DNA of 64,000 nucleotides from Mytilus trossulus (Eukaryota > Mollusca > Bivalvia > Mytilida > Mytilidae), in contig NC_086384.1 in assembly GCF_036588685.1 (NCBI RefSeq), positions 10,492,195 to 10,556,194 on the forward strand. Direction: 5' to 3'. Shown in pieces: positions 11,401 to 23,039 of the stretch. The stretch's first letter is position 1. Every line of letters starts with the position of its first letter. The notes below the pieces were generated by a model. It had not been told where the DNA came from. It ran no database searches and worked only from the letters and a program-made list of their open reading frames with translations. A program made the translations under genes and the position numbers.

Positions 11401-12599
11401 TATGCACACTTAAAGAAAAAGAAAAATCGTCCTTCCGTCAATATACTAAAAAAATCTTAAAATGTTGGAAATATATGAAAAACTTGTACACTGATGATGT
11501 TATAAAGTTTATTTTTGGTAAGACAAAATATTATCTCGATTGTCTCGGGTATGCAACTATTGTAATATTTAGATAAATTAGTTGACAATTACATGTAGTA
11601 TGTTTTTTTGGGTACCTGCAATTGCGATATTTGATTAAAGATTATGAAATATACTACGTAAAAAAGCCAAATGATTTTACCACAATTGATTAATATTAAG
11701 AATTCAGTACAACACTTACTGTGGTTAATTTGATTATATTACACTGGAGTTCATACCCATAAGGTATAGTTCAACAAGTTCTGATTAAGTAGCTAGAAAG
11801 TTAAACAAACAAACCAAAAATCTTTAAAAATTGTCACAAGAAGACTTATTCAATTTTTGGATAACGGTATTAATTTTAATACGTTATTATTAAAAGGTTA
11901 TGTCTAATATATACTAATTTTTTTTAACACTTCAAAATTTGATAACGATAGTATATTTTCAATTTCGATGCCAATATTCTTTGTTAAAGGTATTGCATGT
12001 GATATTATATTAACAAATGTCATTCGAATTTTTTAGTATTAAGATTTTTCGATAGCTTGTTGGTTTTTGATTTTATTTTCGTCGCTCGAAGGTTTTTAAA
12101 AGTGCAGTTACCATTAATATTAATATATAAAACTTCAGCATCAACAGATATATTACATAAACCTTTCTGGAAGTAAGTTAAAGCATTGTTTTAATTTTAT
12201 AGCCTATGGTTTATTTAATTCTAGGAGGCTTAAAAACGTTTTACCTGAAAGATATAATTGAGTAAAGCAATTTCTTCATTGTTCCTACTTTTAATGTTCC
12301 TTTAACAAAGTTTTAAAAGTACTGATCTCTATTTACTATTCAAAACGAGGGAAGTCCATTAATCCTCATAAGTATAGTCAGATTTGAAACATTTATTTTG
12401 ATGTTATTTTATGTAACAAACTGTTTTATATGAAAAGTGTAACCCCAGCGAGGACAAGGTTTGTGTAGTTGATATCATTTTGTTTATTAATTGAAAAGCG
12501 ACACATTGACACATTGACATATTTGTTTGTTTTTATAGTGATTAAGATTATAACACAATGTTGACTGATTTAACCCTATTTTTGACATTTATACCTGTT

Positions 12600-12860
12600 A
12601 TGTAAATTCGTCTTATTCACACATTATTGTAAATATTATTGAAATGTATGCAACTGTTATTCAAGTAAGAGGTTTATCCAGCTATAAAACCAGGTTTAGT
12701 CAAGCATTGGTTGTGCAAAGAAACGTCTGTACCAATGCAAGTCAGGAATATGATAGATGCTTTCCATTCGTTTGATGTGTAAGAGCTAGTGATTTGATCA
12801 GAGAATTTCCATTTTGAATTTTCCTTGGAGTTTATTTTACTTTTTACACATTGAAAGAAA
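12600..12860 (+). repeat. Interspersed repeat R2
   Basis: Landmarks are AGCTATAAAACCAGGTTTA, GTCAGGAATATGATAG, CATTCGTTTGATGTGT and TTTTGAATTTTCCTTGGAGTT. Copies recur in most introns of the EGF gene. Confidence 0.7.
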
Positions 12861-13444
12861 CGTTGAAGCCTTTTCCAGACATTTAGAGCTTGAAACAATA
12901 TCCATCCTGTTCCATTGTAAGTTACGTTTAAATAATGACATCAAACTATTTATTAAGGATACTTTTTTTGTGCTAGATTGATTTAATTACATTGCCTTTT
13001 ATTCAAATATATACTGTTTACACCTACGATGAACTGTACTTATAAAATTGACATGGAGACGGTAATTAGACAGTATCAATCATCATTAAACAGATCTTAA
13101 CTACAACAAGACAAAGATAACAAGATTAAAAGTTACAATGACAAATTAGATTATTTACCATAAGTCAATTATACCTATACTATAAGGTTGTGAAATTGAA
13201 ACATATTCATCGTTCTGCACAAAAGTCCGGAAACAGTAATAACTAGTTTTCAAGGACAATGTCTGTGTTTTATTTTAATCGTTTTGGTAAGATGATTTGC
13301 TCAAGCAAGGAAATGGCGACTTAAGTAAGAAAATTTTACTTTTGTTCCTGCGCAGGAAATGAAATATCAATAAATGTTCAAACTTCTTGAAGAGGACCCA
13401 ATGCAATTAAATATTCTTTGTTCATTGATTCGTACCAGTAAATT

Positions 13445-13690
13445 TTAAATTGGAATAGGGAATGTGCAAACGAGACAACAACCTGACAAAAGAGCGGAAA
13501 CAGCCGTATGCCACCAATAGCTCTTCGACACATCGATTAATAGTTCATTAAAAGGGACGTCATACTAAACTCCAGAACAAATGAATGAACTAAAATTTAA
13601 AACCATTCAAGACTAGCAACACCCAGAGGCTTCAGAATTGGTACATGCACACGCATTCGGCGGGGTTGACTATGTTTAGTCAGATCACAA
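13445..13690. repeat. Diverged R4 followed by inverted R1 fragment
   Basis: The left part has GGGAATGTGCAAACGAGACAACAACC (R4-like). The right part has CAGAGGCTTCAGAATTGGTACATGCAC and GGCGGGGTT, which is the inverted 5' part of R1. Confidence 0.5.
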
Positions 13691-14149
13691 CATTTCCTCT
13701 ATACCTCTAGCAAAAACAAACACACAGCAATACGCCTAGTAAAACTAATTTTAAAAGAAGTCCTTTTCCGATGTCAAATAAGGTAAAACAATTAAGCCTG
13801 TTCACAATATACGGACTTCATATATAGGAGTGTGTTCCTGATGTAGAAACTTCTTCAATAGAGGTATAGGGAAATATATTAAGAATTAAATGAACACCAT
13901 CGCGTACAGCTTGATCTATATATACGATGTGTCTGTGTCTAAACTAATTTACAAGGTTTTTACTCTGTCTTACTTTGTGGTTTACCATCTACGCTGTCTG
14001 GTTTGCAAAGTACCGAATGTGACCTACTAGCATTAACGAACATGACTGTTTTATCAAGGTCATTGCTATACGACATATCTCTGTTACTTCACATTCAATT
14101 CTCATGCATTTAGTTATGATGTTTGTTTTGTAAGTCTGGTTGATAAATA

Positions 14150-14700
14150 AAGGCAACAGTAGTATACCACTGTTCAAAACTCGTTAACTTATGGACAAAA
14201 AATAAAATCGGGATAACAAACTAAAACTGAAGGAAACGCATTAAATATTAGAGGTGAACAACGACACAACATAAAAATGTAACACACACAGAAACGAAAT
14301 AAGCATTAGACAAAATCCGATGAGAATAACAAATATAACATCAAAACCAAATACACGAATTTGGGATAGAAAAGTACCGTGACACGTCTTATAGTAATGT
14401 GAATTCACACTCAAACACAAGAGAAAACAAATGACACAACGGAAACACAACGTTAAAATGTAAAACACACAGTAACGAACTATAATAAAACAATGACCAT
14501 TTTTCAGACTTTTACAGGACATTTGTAAAGGAAAAAATGGTGGGTTGAACCTGGTTTTGTGGCATGTCAAACCTGTCATTTTAATGGCAATGTTAAATAT
14601 AACATTAAATTGACAACATAATTTAACAGGATTAAAATACAAATAAATAGGAGAACATATTAGACAAAGAAGCACATGAATAATAGCTAACAAAAGGTAT
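14150..14700 (-). repeat. Interspersed repeat R5
   Basis: Read on the - strand, this copy matches 31590-31995 and 57140-57560. All three encode in one frame a related peptide segment (YKTCHGT..LSQI..VFGFDVIFVIL), although each is interrupted elsewhere. The 150-codon open frame here belongs to this repeat. Confidence 0.75.
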
Positions 14701-14714
14701 CAGGATTAAAATAC

Positions 14715-14830
14715 AATACGCCAGAAACGCGCCGTCCACACAAGACTTACCAGTGACGCCCAAATATAAAAGTTTGAAAGGCAAACAAGTACAAAGTTGT
14801 ACAGCACTGAGGATCCAAAGTTCAAGAAGA
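14715..14830 (-). repeat. Interspersed repeat R6
   Basis: Inverted copy of a block with GGGCGTCACTGG, CTTGTGTGGACG.GGCGCG and ACAACTTTGTACTT; other copies at 31375-31475 and 58370-58480. Confidence 0.7.
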
Positions 14831-14929
14831 TTGTGCCAAATACGGCTAGGGTTTTCCTTATTATTTGGAACAATTTATGCTATTGCAAACAGTAAATTTT
14901 ATCAAATGACAGTATTATGCATGATGTCA

Positions 14930-15880
14930 TTTAAGGATGATGAAGGATTTTTTTACTTTTTTTTTTACACTTAAGTCAACTTTGGTCATTGTAAACTATT
15001 TGAACTAATGTGGTCAATATTGTTTTTGGTAAGGGCTTAAACCAAGGATTTAATTGCATCTGATGAAGGATTTTTTTACTTTTTTTTTACACTTCAGGAT
15101 GTTTGCTTGTCATGATTTGGATTTTTATGTCAGATTTTCAAAATCCTCTGGTTTTATCCATTTGAATGCATTAAAAAAAAATTGCCCATGAACCCCCATT
15201 TTTCTTTTCATAAATCTTTTACATGGATATTTATACGCCATTTCTAAAAGTTTTATAAAATTTTATTTATTCTTTAATAGTTTTTGAGAACTTTAGCAGG
15301 TCAATGATAAGGCTATGAAAAATCAAGAGAATTCATTTTCCCGCCAAAATTTCAATGGCTCATATCTCGAAAACAAGCACATTGACCCCTATATTTTTTT
15401 TGCTTTTCTGCTTTGTCAATTAATCCCCTATCAATTTATACTAGTTTTAAGAAAAGTTATTTATTTTGAAACTGATCAGCAAACTTCCTTAAGTCAACTT
15501 TAGTCATTGTAAACTATTTGAACTAATGTGGTCAATATTGTTTTTGGTTTTAATTCTAATTTCATTTTCTATATGTATGACACATAATTATTCAACAATT
15601 TCATTTATATAATTTTTTATTTAAACATGTATTTTAATCATACACAGTTTCGGTTTTGAAAACAAACCAACATGGTTAGATGATACAAACAATTACACCA
15701 TTACAAGTTCATATCCCTAGTATGTATTCTATTTTAAGAAAGGAGAAGGGAAGGTAAGGGCTTAATTTGACCAAGAATTTAAGTGCATCTGATGAAGGTT
15801 TTTTTTACTTTTATTTACACTTAAGTCAACCGTAGTCAATTAAATTACTTAATGAAACTATTTAAACTAATTTGGTCATT
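14930..15880. repeat. Local dispersed direct repeats
   Basis: Two modules recur within 1 kb. AAGTCAACTTTGGTCATTGT plus AAACTATTTGAACTAATGTG occurs near 14973, 15491 and, diverged, 15822. GCATCTGATGAAGGATTTTT occurs near 15056 and 15785, with a partial copy near 14937. This looks like a partly decayed tandem duplication. Confidence 0.6.
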
Positions 15881-16204
15881 AGACGCATTAATTCAAGCTT
15901 AAATATGTCAAATCTAGATTACAGTTATGTAACAAAAATATTCTTCTTTCCACAAAATATCTAAAAGTTTATTTAGTTTTTTTGTAATGCTATATTTTGA
16001 GGCAGCAAATATTGTGTTTCTGTTGTGCCGTTGTTCTCCTCTTATATCTGATGTGTTTTTCTCAGTTTTAGTTTGTAACCCGGATTTGTTTTTTTCTCAA
16101 TTGATTTAATTAAGAGAACAAGTGTTGTTTTAAAAATGTCATCAGAAGTAAAAATCGTGTGTCAACATATGTTCATCGGAGTTTAAAGCAAAATTGATGG
16201 TCCA

Positions 16205-16345
16205 AACCAAAAGTAAACCATTATAGGTCAAGGTGCGGTCTTCAACACAGAACCTAGGCTCACACCGAACAGAAAGCTATAAAGGGCTCCAAAATATAAT
16301 AATGTTAAACCATTCAAATGGAAAAACCAATGCTCTAATCTATAT
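16205..16345 (-). repeat. Interspersed repeat R1
   Basis: Inverted copy with ACCATTATAGGTCAAGGTGC, CTCACACCGAACAG and AAGCTATAAAGGG. Confidence 0.7.
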
Positions 16346-16562
16346 AAGCCATTTTTTTTAACATTTCAGTGATATACAAAATGACATGTCATTACTTTAT
16401 TGCTTTTAATTTTTTTGTTTAATCATAAAAGACAGTTTTATGAAATATTTGCTTTTCATGGTCGATCGAAAAAAATACATTTTGAAACGTTTATTTAACA
16501 AATAGTATAATTGTATTCCTAATTTATCTCGGATAGTTATTGTTCAATCACCACATTATAAC

Positions 16563-16634
16563 CTCGTAAGAATTGGAACTCGGACTTGTGATATTTTGTA
16601 AATGTGTTGTAGTACCACATGCTTGTTCGACGAT
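16563..16634 (-). CDS. Low-confidence candidate 72-nt exon
   Basis: A strong acceptor (TTGTGTCTGCTTTCAG) precedes 24 open codons (start IVEQACGTTTHLQN in phase 0), but the donor (GAG then GTTATA) is weak. The phase does not fit the Thr/Pro exons or the 10379 exon. It could pair only with the candidate at 18147-18432. Confidence 0.2.
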
Positions 16635-17187
16635 CTGAAAGCAGACACAATATAGAATATTAATGCAATTGAAGTGGTATTCACCATAATTATGAAGTCA
16701 CACATTGTTATCTGTCTAAAATCATAACAACTTGCTTTAATCATTAAATATATTTACAAAAATACCTGCAAAAAATAGCATTCTTTATTACAACTTCTCA
16801 TTTGAAAGCTCAGGTTGCAATTTAAAGATATCTATCTACTTCAAAAATTTAAGTGATGAATTAAGTAAATCGTCTCCTATAATCAATGACCTAATGAAAT
16901 CAAGACGTAGATGCACACGAAGTTGTCAGCCCACATCTTTCATCCGTTGTGTGACGTGTGATAAGCGAATAGCGGGTGATAAGTCCTATTTCTGAGACAT
17001 TTTGTTGATTTTAAGTACTAGTATCTGAGATTCCGATATCATGAGCTCGATAGTCAGTACTTCGGTATGGACACAATTAATGAAAAAAATATCTTAAATG
17101 GCCTGTTTATAAATTTTAAATTTATAGAGAAATTAACATTTCCACTACCTCAAGCAAATTTGGCCTCAGATGGATTTGACTAATTTT

Positions 17188-17309
17188 TTATGTGTTTTTC
17201 TCAATTGTTAGCTCTTTACCGTTTGTGTTTTTCTCAATTGTTAGCTCTTTACCGTTTGTGTTTTTCTCAATTGTTAGCTCTTTACCGTTTGTGTTTTTCT
17301 CAATTGTTA
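17188..17309. repeat. 33-bp minisatellite, left part
   Basis: Nearly four tandem copies of a 33-bp unit that begins TGTTTTTCTCAATTGTTAGC. The array is interrupted at 17310 and resumes at about 17976. Confidence 0.85.
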
Positions 17310-17972
17310 GGTAGCACTCCACAGTTAGGAGTGTAGTTTCGCATTTTGGCCCCTGTGGATTTTTAAAATATGAGAGCTAGTGTGAAATAAAATTCATTTT
17401 TGGATAGCTGAGTACTAAAATAGCCTTCGTATTGGGTTTATATTAACATCAAGATTATGTAATGCATGTAATATAGGCTGTTTTCTGTATGGCAGTCCGT
17501 ATTTGCATGCCCATACCATACATTGGTCCGGCAATTATTGTAATGCTTTTTTCCAACTTTTTGTGGCACGAACTTTATGATTAGATTTTATGAAAAAATG
17601 AGGCGAAAGACACCCATTTTTTATTTGATCATTAGGAAGATCTATGCAAACAGTTTCTAAAAAGGTATCACTCAAAGGCATTGAAATTCTAGTTTGATCC
17701 AAATTTTGGGGGGATATGTGACATGTTTACCCCCCTTTTTGCAATATTTTATTGTAAATAAATTCAGAATGTTGCCATGGATACACATAAAAGGAATTAT
17801 TTTTCACCCTTTTAACTTTGAAAAATCAATTCTATGGAAGATACTTATTACATACATATGCACATGTACAACACAAACAGTAAGGTTAATGTATTAGAAA
17901 TCCAGGAATAGGAGATGATAAAACATTTTGTGGCTCATTTTTAATTTTATTTTCTAACTGTGGAGTGCTACC
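17310..17972. mobile_element. Harbinger-like MITE inserted in a minisatellite
   Basis: The 663-bp insert has 19-bp perfect terminal inverted repeats (GGTAGCACTCCACAGTTAG) and is flanked on both sides by TTA. Removing it with one TTA restores the 33-bp repeat except for one base. A TTA target duplication fits the PIF/Harbinger superfamily (TWA preference). No transposase frame is seen inside, so it is non-autonomous. Confidence 0.85.
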
Positions 17973-17975
17973 TTA

Positions 17976-18026
17976 CCTCTTTACCGTTTGTGTTTTTCTC
18001 AATTGTTAGCTCTTTAACGTTTTCGG
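17976..18026. repeat. 33-bp minisatellite, right part
   Basis: Continuation of the interrupted array: CTCTTTACCGTTTGTGTTTT then TCTCAATTGTTAGCTCTTTA, then decay. Confidence 0.8.
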
Positions 18027-18146
18027 TCCTTATACATGTTTGCTTTAAGATACTACGTTATCGGCTTGGAGCGTTAATAAAAAAACGCTTCGGCTGCATG
18101 CAATTTAATATGTGTTGTTTTCATTATTAACCGTAGACATATTTAC

Positions 18147-18432
18147 CTCAATAACCCCATTGCTGTGACAGTTAGTCATAATTCCAGAAATGTCTGTAAA
18201 ATGGCCATGTCGAGTTCTTCCAATGGCAATATATGTTGGTAGATTGGCACAATTTGAAATTACCTTAATATACATATTCAAATTGTTTTTCAAATAATTT
18301 AAAATAATTATTACACATGAATGTGATAAACTTTTCATTATAACCTCATATTGAATAGTAATTCTTTGTTTGCTATGAGATTTAAAATGAAATAATAGCA
18401 TGTACAATTCTCTTTCTATTTTTATGCTTAAA
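18147..18432 (-). CDS. Low-confidence candidate 286-nt exon
   Basis: An acceptor (TTTCCTGTCTCAG) and a donor (GAG then GTAAAT) enclose an open frame of 95 codons, entry phase 2 and exit phase 0. It includes NCANLPTYIAIGRTRHGH. The start ERELYMLLFHFK weakly resembles EHLNMFFFHIK at 10181. The phase does not fit the known exons, and I recognise no domain. Confidence 0.25.
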
Positions 18433-18439
18433 CTGAGAC

Positions 18440-19905
18440 AGGAAACAGCTACACTTCAACGATATAAAGCAAAAGAAACTTGAAATCAACGTTTGAAATT
18501 TGAAAGTGAGACAAGCTAAACACTATATGCGAAAGGTTGAGAACTATGTCAACTCGTGATTAAGGTGGTACTTAGGTGAGGTTTAGGAATTTTTGTCAAA
18601 TGTTCGGACTCCATAGTGTTTTAGTATGATACAGTTTAAAATATTTTGCTCTACGACACCCACTTGTTTTTTCATATAACACTGCAATAGCTCGTTTACC
18701 AAAATTTAAGCAAATTGTTAATTTCTTTTCTTTTGGTGTGTGACCCAAATAATTTCAATGCAATTATAAGGTACATATCAGAGTCCATTTCGAAAAACTT
18801 AAATATCTCGAAAAAGAGCTCGATAACCTTGTTAATATGTTTAGCTTATTTGTTATCCTAACCAATAGTCGTCTGACTTATACTATCAATTTTATATTCT
18901 TAATTTTTCTAAATTTCCTTAAGTAAATCCTTAAATAATACAAGACATACATTGACACCTCGTTTCCACATGGACATTTCAGGAGCACTACAGTAACTCA
19001 TGAGTAAGGCATCAGCTGAGTTTGTGCCGTCCAGACAACCTCTAGACAATGGGGCGGACACACTTGTCTTTGTCATCAAACTTTTTATGGCTCTAAATTT
19101 ATCACATACATGTGCGTTGGATGCTTGTTAAAAGACGGGAAATATTCATATTTGTATTTCATGAAAAGTAAGGAATTTTGATGAAATATGAATAAAAATA
19201 TATGTTTCAATGTGTTAAAAAGTTATGAAATATACAGACTAGTGTGTAAATTAATGATCAAAATATACATTAAAGGTGAAGGAAAAGAATTTGATTACAA
19301 AAAAATCACTGTGTATAAAATGATAAATCATTTGAAGGTTTTAAAGACGGTCAAATAATACTCTATAGCTAGGTTGGGTACAACGTTTGGGAAATTTTGG
19401 TTCTGAAAGCTCTTATACTTTTTAACTGTTTTGATTCGTACATCACATATGAGCGACACAATCTTGTACAATGACCGAAGACAGAATACATTACAATATT
19501 TCCTTGCTTTTCGAATTGATAATCATGATGACAATACAAATTGAACACTATTAAACATAATTAACTGAATGCACATGAGCTTGATTAAAAGACAATGCAT
19601 TTAAGCTGTTAAGATGACTTAATTGTAGAAATTTTAATAGTTGGAATCATGTGTCTTCAATTATCTTCAATAAGGTATAGATTTGTAAAAAATAATATCG
19701 CAATATTAATACTTTGCTTGATTAATGTTTGGTATAGATATAACCTTTACTACAGTAACATTTATAAAATGTACCATATTGTCTTTATTTGTAATAATAT
19801 TGATTTTGTTATCAGTAAATTCAAATCAAACTAAATTTTGTTTCTATATACAGATCTTTTCAACTGAGATTCTTATAATTTGTTCGTATGACGTATTTTT
19901 ACCCA
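18440..19905. other. Non-coding stretch
   Basis: No gene, clear splice pair or strong repeat is seen. An AAGGTGGTACTTAGGTGAGG block near 18562 resembles a MITE end, but no matching inverted end was found. Confidence 0.4.
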
Positions 19906-19909
19906 TTGC

Positions 19910-20250
19910 CTGGTTAGGGGAAGGTTGGCACGCCTTATAACTACATCAACACATTCTGTATGTGACTGTGTCAGGTCATTAGCCTGATATTGAATGGTTG
20001 TCGTTCATTGCCGTATGTCATATCTATTTGTTTTTCTTTGTTTTTTTTATATAAATCATTGTAAATCAGGCCGTTATTTTCTCGTTTGGACTATTTGACA
20101 TTTATGGGGCCTTATTAAACTGACTTTGCATTGTGGGTGTTCTCATTGCTGAAGTCCGTGCGGTATCCTATTGTTGTTAATTTCTGTGTCATTTGATCTC
20201 TTTCGGAGAACTGTCTCATTGGCATTCATATCACATCTTCTTATTTTCAC
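19910..20250 (+). repeat. Interspersed repeat R1, near full length
   Basis: Carries GGTTAGGGGAAGGTTGG, GTGTCAGGTCATTAGCCTG, AATCAGGCCGTTATTTTCTC, CATTGCTGAAGTCCGTGCGG and the end ATATCACATCTTCTTATTTT. Confidence 0.8.
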
Positions 20251-20336
20251 ATCGTTAAGAATTTAGTTTTAGCAGGCCATTGAGTAAACTCATCATCAAT
20301 GGTAGTTAACAACTCAGCAAAAGAGTTAATATTTAC

Positions 20337-20381
20337 CTGTCGTTGGAATAGTTGGAATAGCTGTAGTTGGCGGAGGTAAAG
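20337..20381 (-). CDS. Thr/Pro-rich stalk exon 4 (mucin-like)
   Basis: A 45-nt phase 1-1 exon with acceptor TTTCTTGTAG and donor GTAAAT, read x-LPPPTTAIPTIPTT. It duplicates the exons at 20689 and 20980. Clustered Thr next to Pro predicts O-glycosylation and an extended stalk. It is the most downstream exon of the EGF gene that I can place firmly. Confidence 0.75.
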
Positions 20382-20688
20382 CTACAAGAAATGTAAACAT
20401 ATAAAAAGTTTGTTTTAAGATAAGATAAGATTTTCTGAAATAAGATAAAAAGTGAGGAATATACATTCTTTTCATTAATAACAGACTATATTACTAGTAC
20501 ATTTAATTTCTGAGTCATTATGTCTCTTGTAGTGAGCAGTCTCGTTCACAATTCTAAAACATTCATTTTTTATATCATGCCAAGAACATGAAACTAGTAA
20601 AGTTATAAAAATTCATACACAATCAAGTCATTGATGATACTAATCATCAATGATAGCTAACAATTTCAGTAAAAGAGTAAATATTTAC

Positions 20689-20724
20689 CTGTCGTTGGAC
20701 TAGCTGTAGTTGGGGAAGGTAGAG
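20689..20724 (-). CDS. Thr/Pro-rich stalk exon 3 (mucin-like)
   Basis: A 36-nt phase 1-1 exon (acceptor ACTTCTAAG, donor GTAAAT), read x-LPSPTTASPTT. It is 9 nt shorter than its two sister exons, exactly three codons. The neighbouring intron sequence (ATCATCAATG..TAGCTAACAA) is also duplicated around 20290 and 20941. Confidence 0.75.
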
Positions 20725-20979
20725 CTTAGAAGTAAATGTAAACAAGTTACAACTTTTGATTTGAGATAAAATAAGATAAGTTTTCCTAAAACTAGATAAA
20801 AAGTAAGGACTAGATATTTTAATTATTTATTGTATACTATATTTTGTTTCATTCCTTTGTCATTTGGTCTCTTGTGTAGAGCTGTCATATTACAATCATA
20901 CCACATCCATTTATTTTTTATATATACCATCGTTAAAAATTTCATCAATGGTAATTATCAATTCAGCGTTTATATTTAC

Positions 20980-21024
20980 CTGTCGTTGGAATAGTCGGAA
21001 TAACTGTTGTTGGCGGCAGTAAAG
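20980..21024 (-). CDS. Thr/Pro-rich stalk exon 2 (mucin-like)
   Basis: A 45-nt phase 1-1 exon (acceptor ending CTTTTTAG, donor GTAAAT), read x-LLPPTTVIPTIPTT. It is a tandem duplicate of the exons at 20689 and 20337. Confidence 0.75.
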
Positions 21025-21174
21025 CTAAAAAGTTTATGAAAACATATCATAATTTGTTTAAACATGTTTAAGATAAGATATTTTTTTCTAAAATCTATAC
21101 TGCTTAAGATGGAGACCGATTTCATTGATCCGCATCAAAAACCATACAAAGTTGGAAATATTTGTGATACTTGT

Positions 21175-21285
21175 GTACTATTATTTTCCTTTTTTTTCTT
21201 CTTTTTAGCCATGGCATTGGCAGTTTGTTTTCGATCTATCATTAGTTTGACTGTCCCTCTGGTATCTTTTGCCTCTCTTTTTTAA
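21175..21285 (+). repeat. Interspersed repeat R3
   Basis: Carries TTTTAGCCATGGCATTGGCAG, GTTTGACTGTCCCTCTGGTA and TCTTTTGCCTCTCTTT; sister copies at 24400, 31120 and 58590. Confidence 0.75.
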
Positions 21286-21780
21286 AATGATAGAAGCGAG
21301 GAATAGATATACTTATTATTAATTATAGACTAAATAATATTTTTTTCTGGCTAGAAAGTAAAAATGTAGCCATGTTATATGTATTTCAAATAGATTTCTC
21401 AGATTTATGATAACGGCCTTTAAATAAGTGTCTTTTCCTGTTTGCTAATAAGCTTTTATTCGTTCAAGCAATACAACTTCCACAAAATGGTGTGATGAAA
21501 AATAGAACTTTTAGAAGTATATAGATTATTGTATTTTGCATAGGTTACATTTGGTATTTTTATAATGCCATAGCTGTGAAACCAAATGAAGGATACAACT
21601 GGTTTTATTATTCAAAACCTCAGTTAGACCTTTGAAAGCTATCGGCTCGAAATTTTTACAGCAAAACTAAAATATTACAATCTATGTTTGTTAATTTATC
21701 AGCAACACTCAGATTGACGAACGAATCAATTCACCTAAATATTCAAGCAAAACAAATCAAAAAGAGGCTAAGGTACTTAC

Positions 21781-21813
21781 TTGTCGACAATACAGTTGTT
21801 TCGGTTGCTGTAG
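21781..21813 (-). CDS. Thr-rich stalk exon 1
   Basis: A 33-nt phase 1-1 exon with acceptor ATTGATAG and consensus donor GTAAGT, read x-TATETTVLST. It connects the last EGF exon to the Thr/Pro exons. Its sequence is less repetitive than theirs. Confidence 0.7.
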
Positions 21814-22369
21814 CTATCAATATACAAAAATCATTTTATCTTATATATGTTTGAGCATATAAACTGTAATACATATTAACTATATTATCATCAATGAAAC
21901 TATATTAAAAATAAATCTTACAGATTTTCATTGTTCGAAACCAATTTTGTTCACACAAATGTTGCAAGGGCTTTATGTTATGTTATGTCATTTTAATGAA
22001 TATTTTATCACTGTTTGTAAATGAATACTGTTACCAGTGGAGCTTTCACTTATTGAGTCGATGTTTGAAAATTTTGTTGCTGTTTGAAAATTACATTCGC
22101 TGTTTGACAATTTTGAACCTTATGCATGACTATTCCATTAAATGACTTTTCATTTGCCTTTTTCTCACTTTATTCTTTTGTCACTAGGTGAGAATTTAAT
22201 ACAACATGGCGTTCAATGAGCAGTCTATATTTAGTGTTCCTTAACACATTATTAAAAAACGGTATTTTGTCGTCATGTAAAATATACCTCTCATTTAAGC
22301 TGATGAATTTCCAAAATGTTATTCTGCACACTGACATAAAAAAATGTTGACTATGTATATATATTTTTG

Positions 22370-22445
22370 ACCTATAATGGTTCACTTTTACAAATTTTGA
22401 CTTGGATGGAGAGTTGTCTCATTGGCACCCATACCACACCTTCTT
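22370..22445 (+). repeat. Interspersed repeat R1, 3' fragment
   Basis: Matches the R1 end (GACCTATAATGGTTCACTTT through ACCACACCTTCTTATA). It ends about 35 bp from an EGF exon donor. Confidence 0.6.
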
Positions 22446-22479
22446 ATACCTATACAGAAATAACGGAAGATATACTTAC

Positions 22480-22584
22480 TACTCTGACAGTAAGTACCAT
22501 TATAACCAGTGGTGCAGTAACAGTGAAAACCTTGAAAACTACTTCGGCACACGCCTCCATGTTGACATCTTACATTTGCACAGT
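22480..22584 (-). CDS. EGF-like domain exon, visible EGF 10
   Basis: A 105-nt phase 1-1 exon (acceptor TAGACTTTTAG.., donor GTAAGT). The six-cysteine pattern is CANVRCQHGGVC, then CYCTTGYNGTYC. It is one codon longer than all its sister exons, because the loop between cysteines 2 and 3 is QHGGV. It lacks the Asn/Asp of the beta-hydroxylation motif (CRSSFQGFHC), so it is the most divergent EGF. It is the last EGF before the Thr/Pro stalk. Confidence 0.9.
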
Positions 22585-23039
22585 CTAAAAGTCATGTACA
22601 AAGTGTGTTTAAAATATATGAATATATTGGAATCCAAATTTTTTCCTTATCATCTGGAAAGCAGATTCTGATTTTCTTATTTCAAAATGTTCTGTTTCTT
22701 TGATAGAAAGAAACACAAAATATGTGTTATTTTTATATTTTTGTCTGTTCTTTTGATGGTATTCATTTCACGTGGCGTGGTACCTATATATCTCGTTATA
22801 GCGTTATTGTTCTTTGATTATTTTATTCTTGTCTTTCATTTTTTCTAATATGTCTTTTCTCTATACTTTTTGGTGTTTCTTGGTTGCATATGACGTGGCT
22901 GTGTACATAAACATTCCGTCGTTGTGTTTTTTCCATGATTATTTCTGTGATCTTCGTTTTCGTTGTTGCTTATGTGCTTTGTTTGTGTGCCTTTTTGTGT
23001 TTCATTTTAACATGTGACGTGGCTCTGTACTTATACATC

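Larger units (their letters stand above)
10402..14149. other. Intron or intergenic DNA with repeats
   Basis: No gene is supported. The stretch holds copies of repeats R4 (11235), R2 (12600) and an R4/R1 mosaic (13445), within AT-rich sequence. Confidence 0.45.

Noticed and set aside
14241..14693. 150-codon open frame on the - strand
   Set aside because: It lies entirely in repeat R5, which occurs at least three times in the window; no domain is recognised.
16563..18432. Two candidate exons (16563-16634 and 18147-18432) as part of the EGF gene
   Set aside because: They fit each other in phase, but not the flanking phase-1 exons, and show no known domain. Listed at low confidence only.
18562..18640. 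AAGGTGGTACTTAGGTGAGG block as a transposon end
   Set aside because: No inverted partner was found within the following kilobase.
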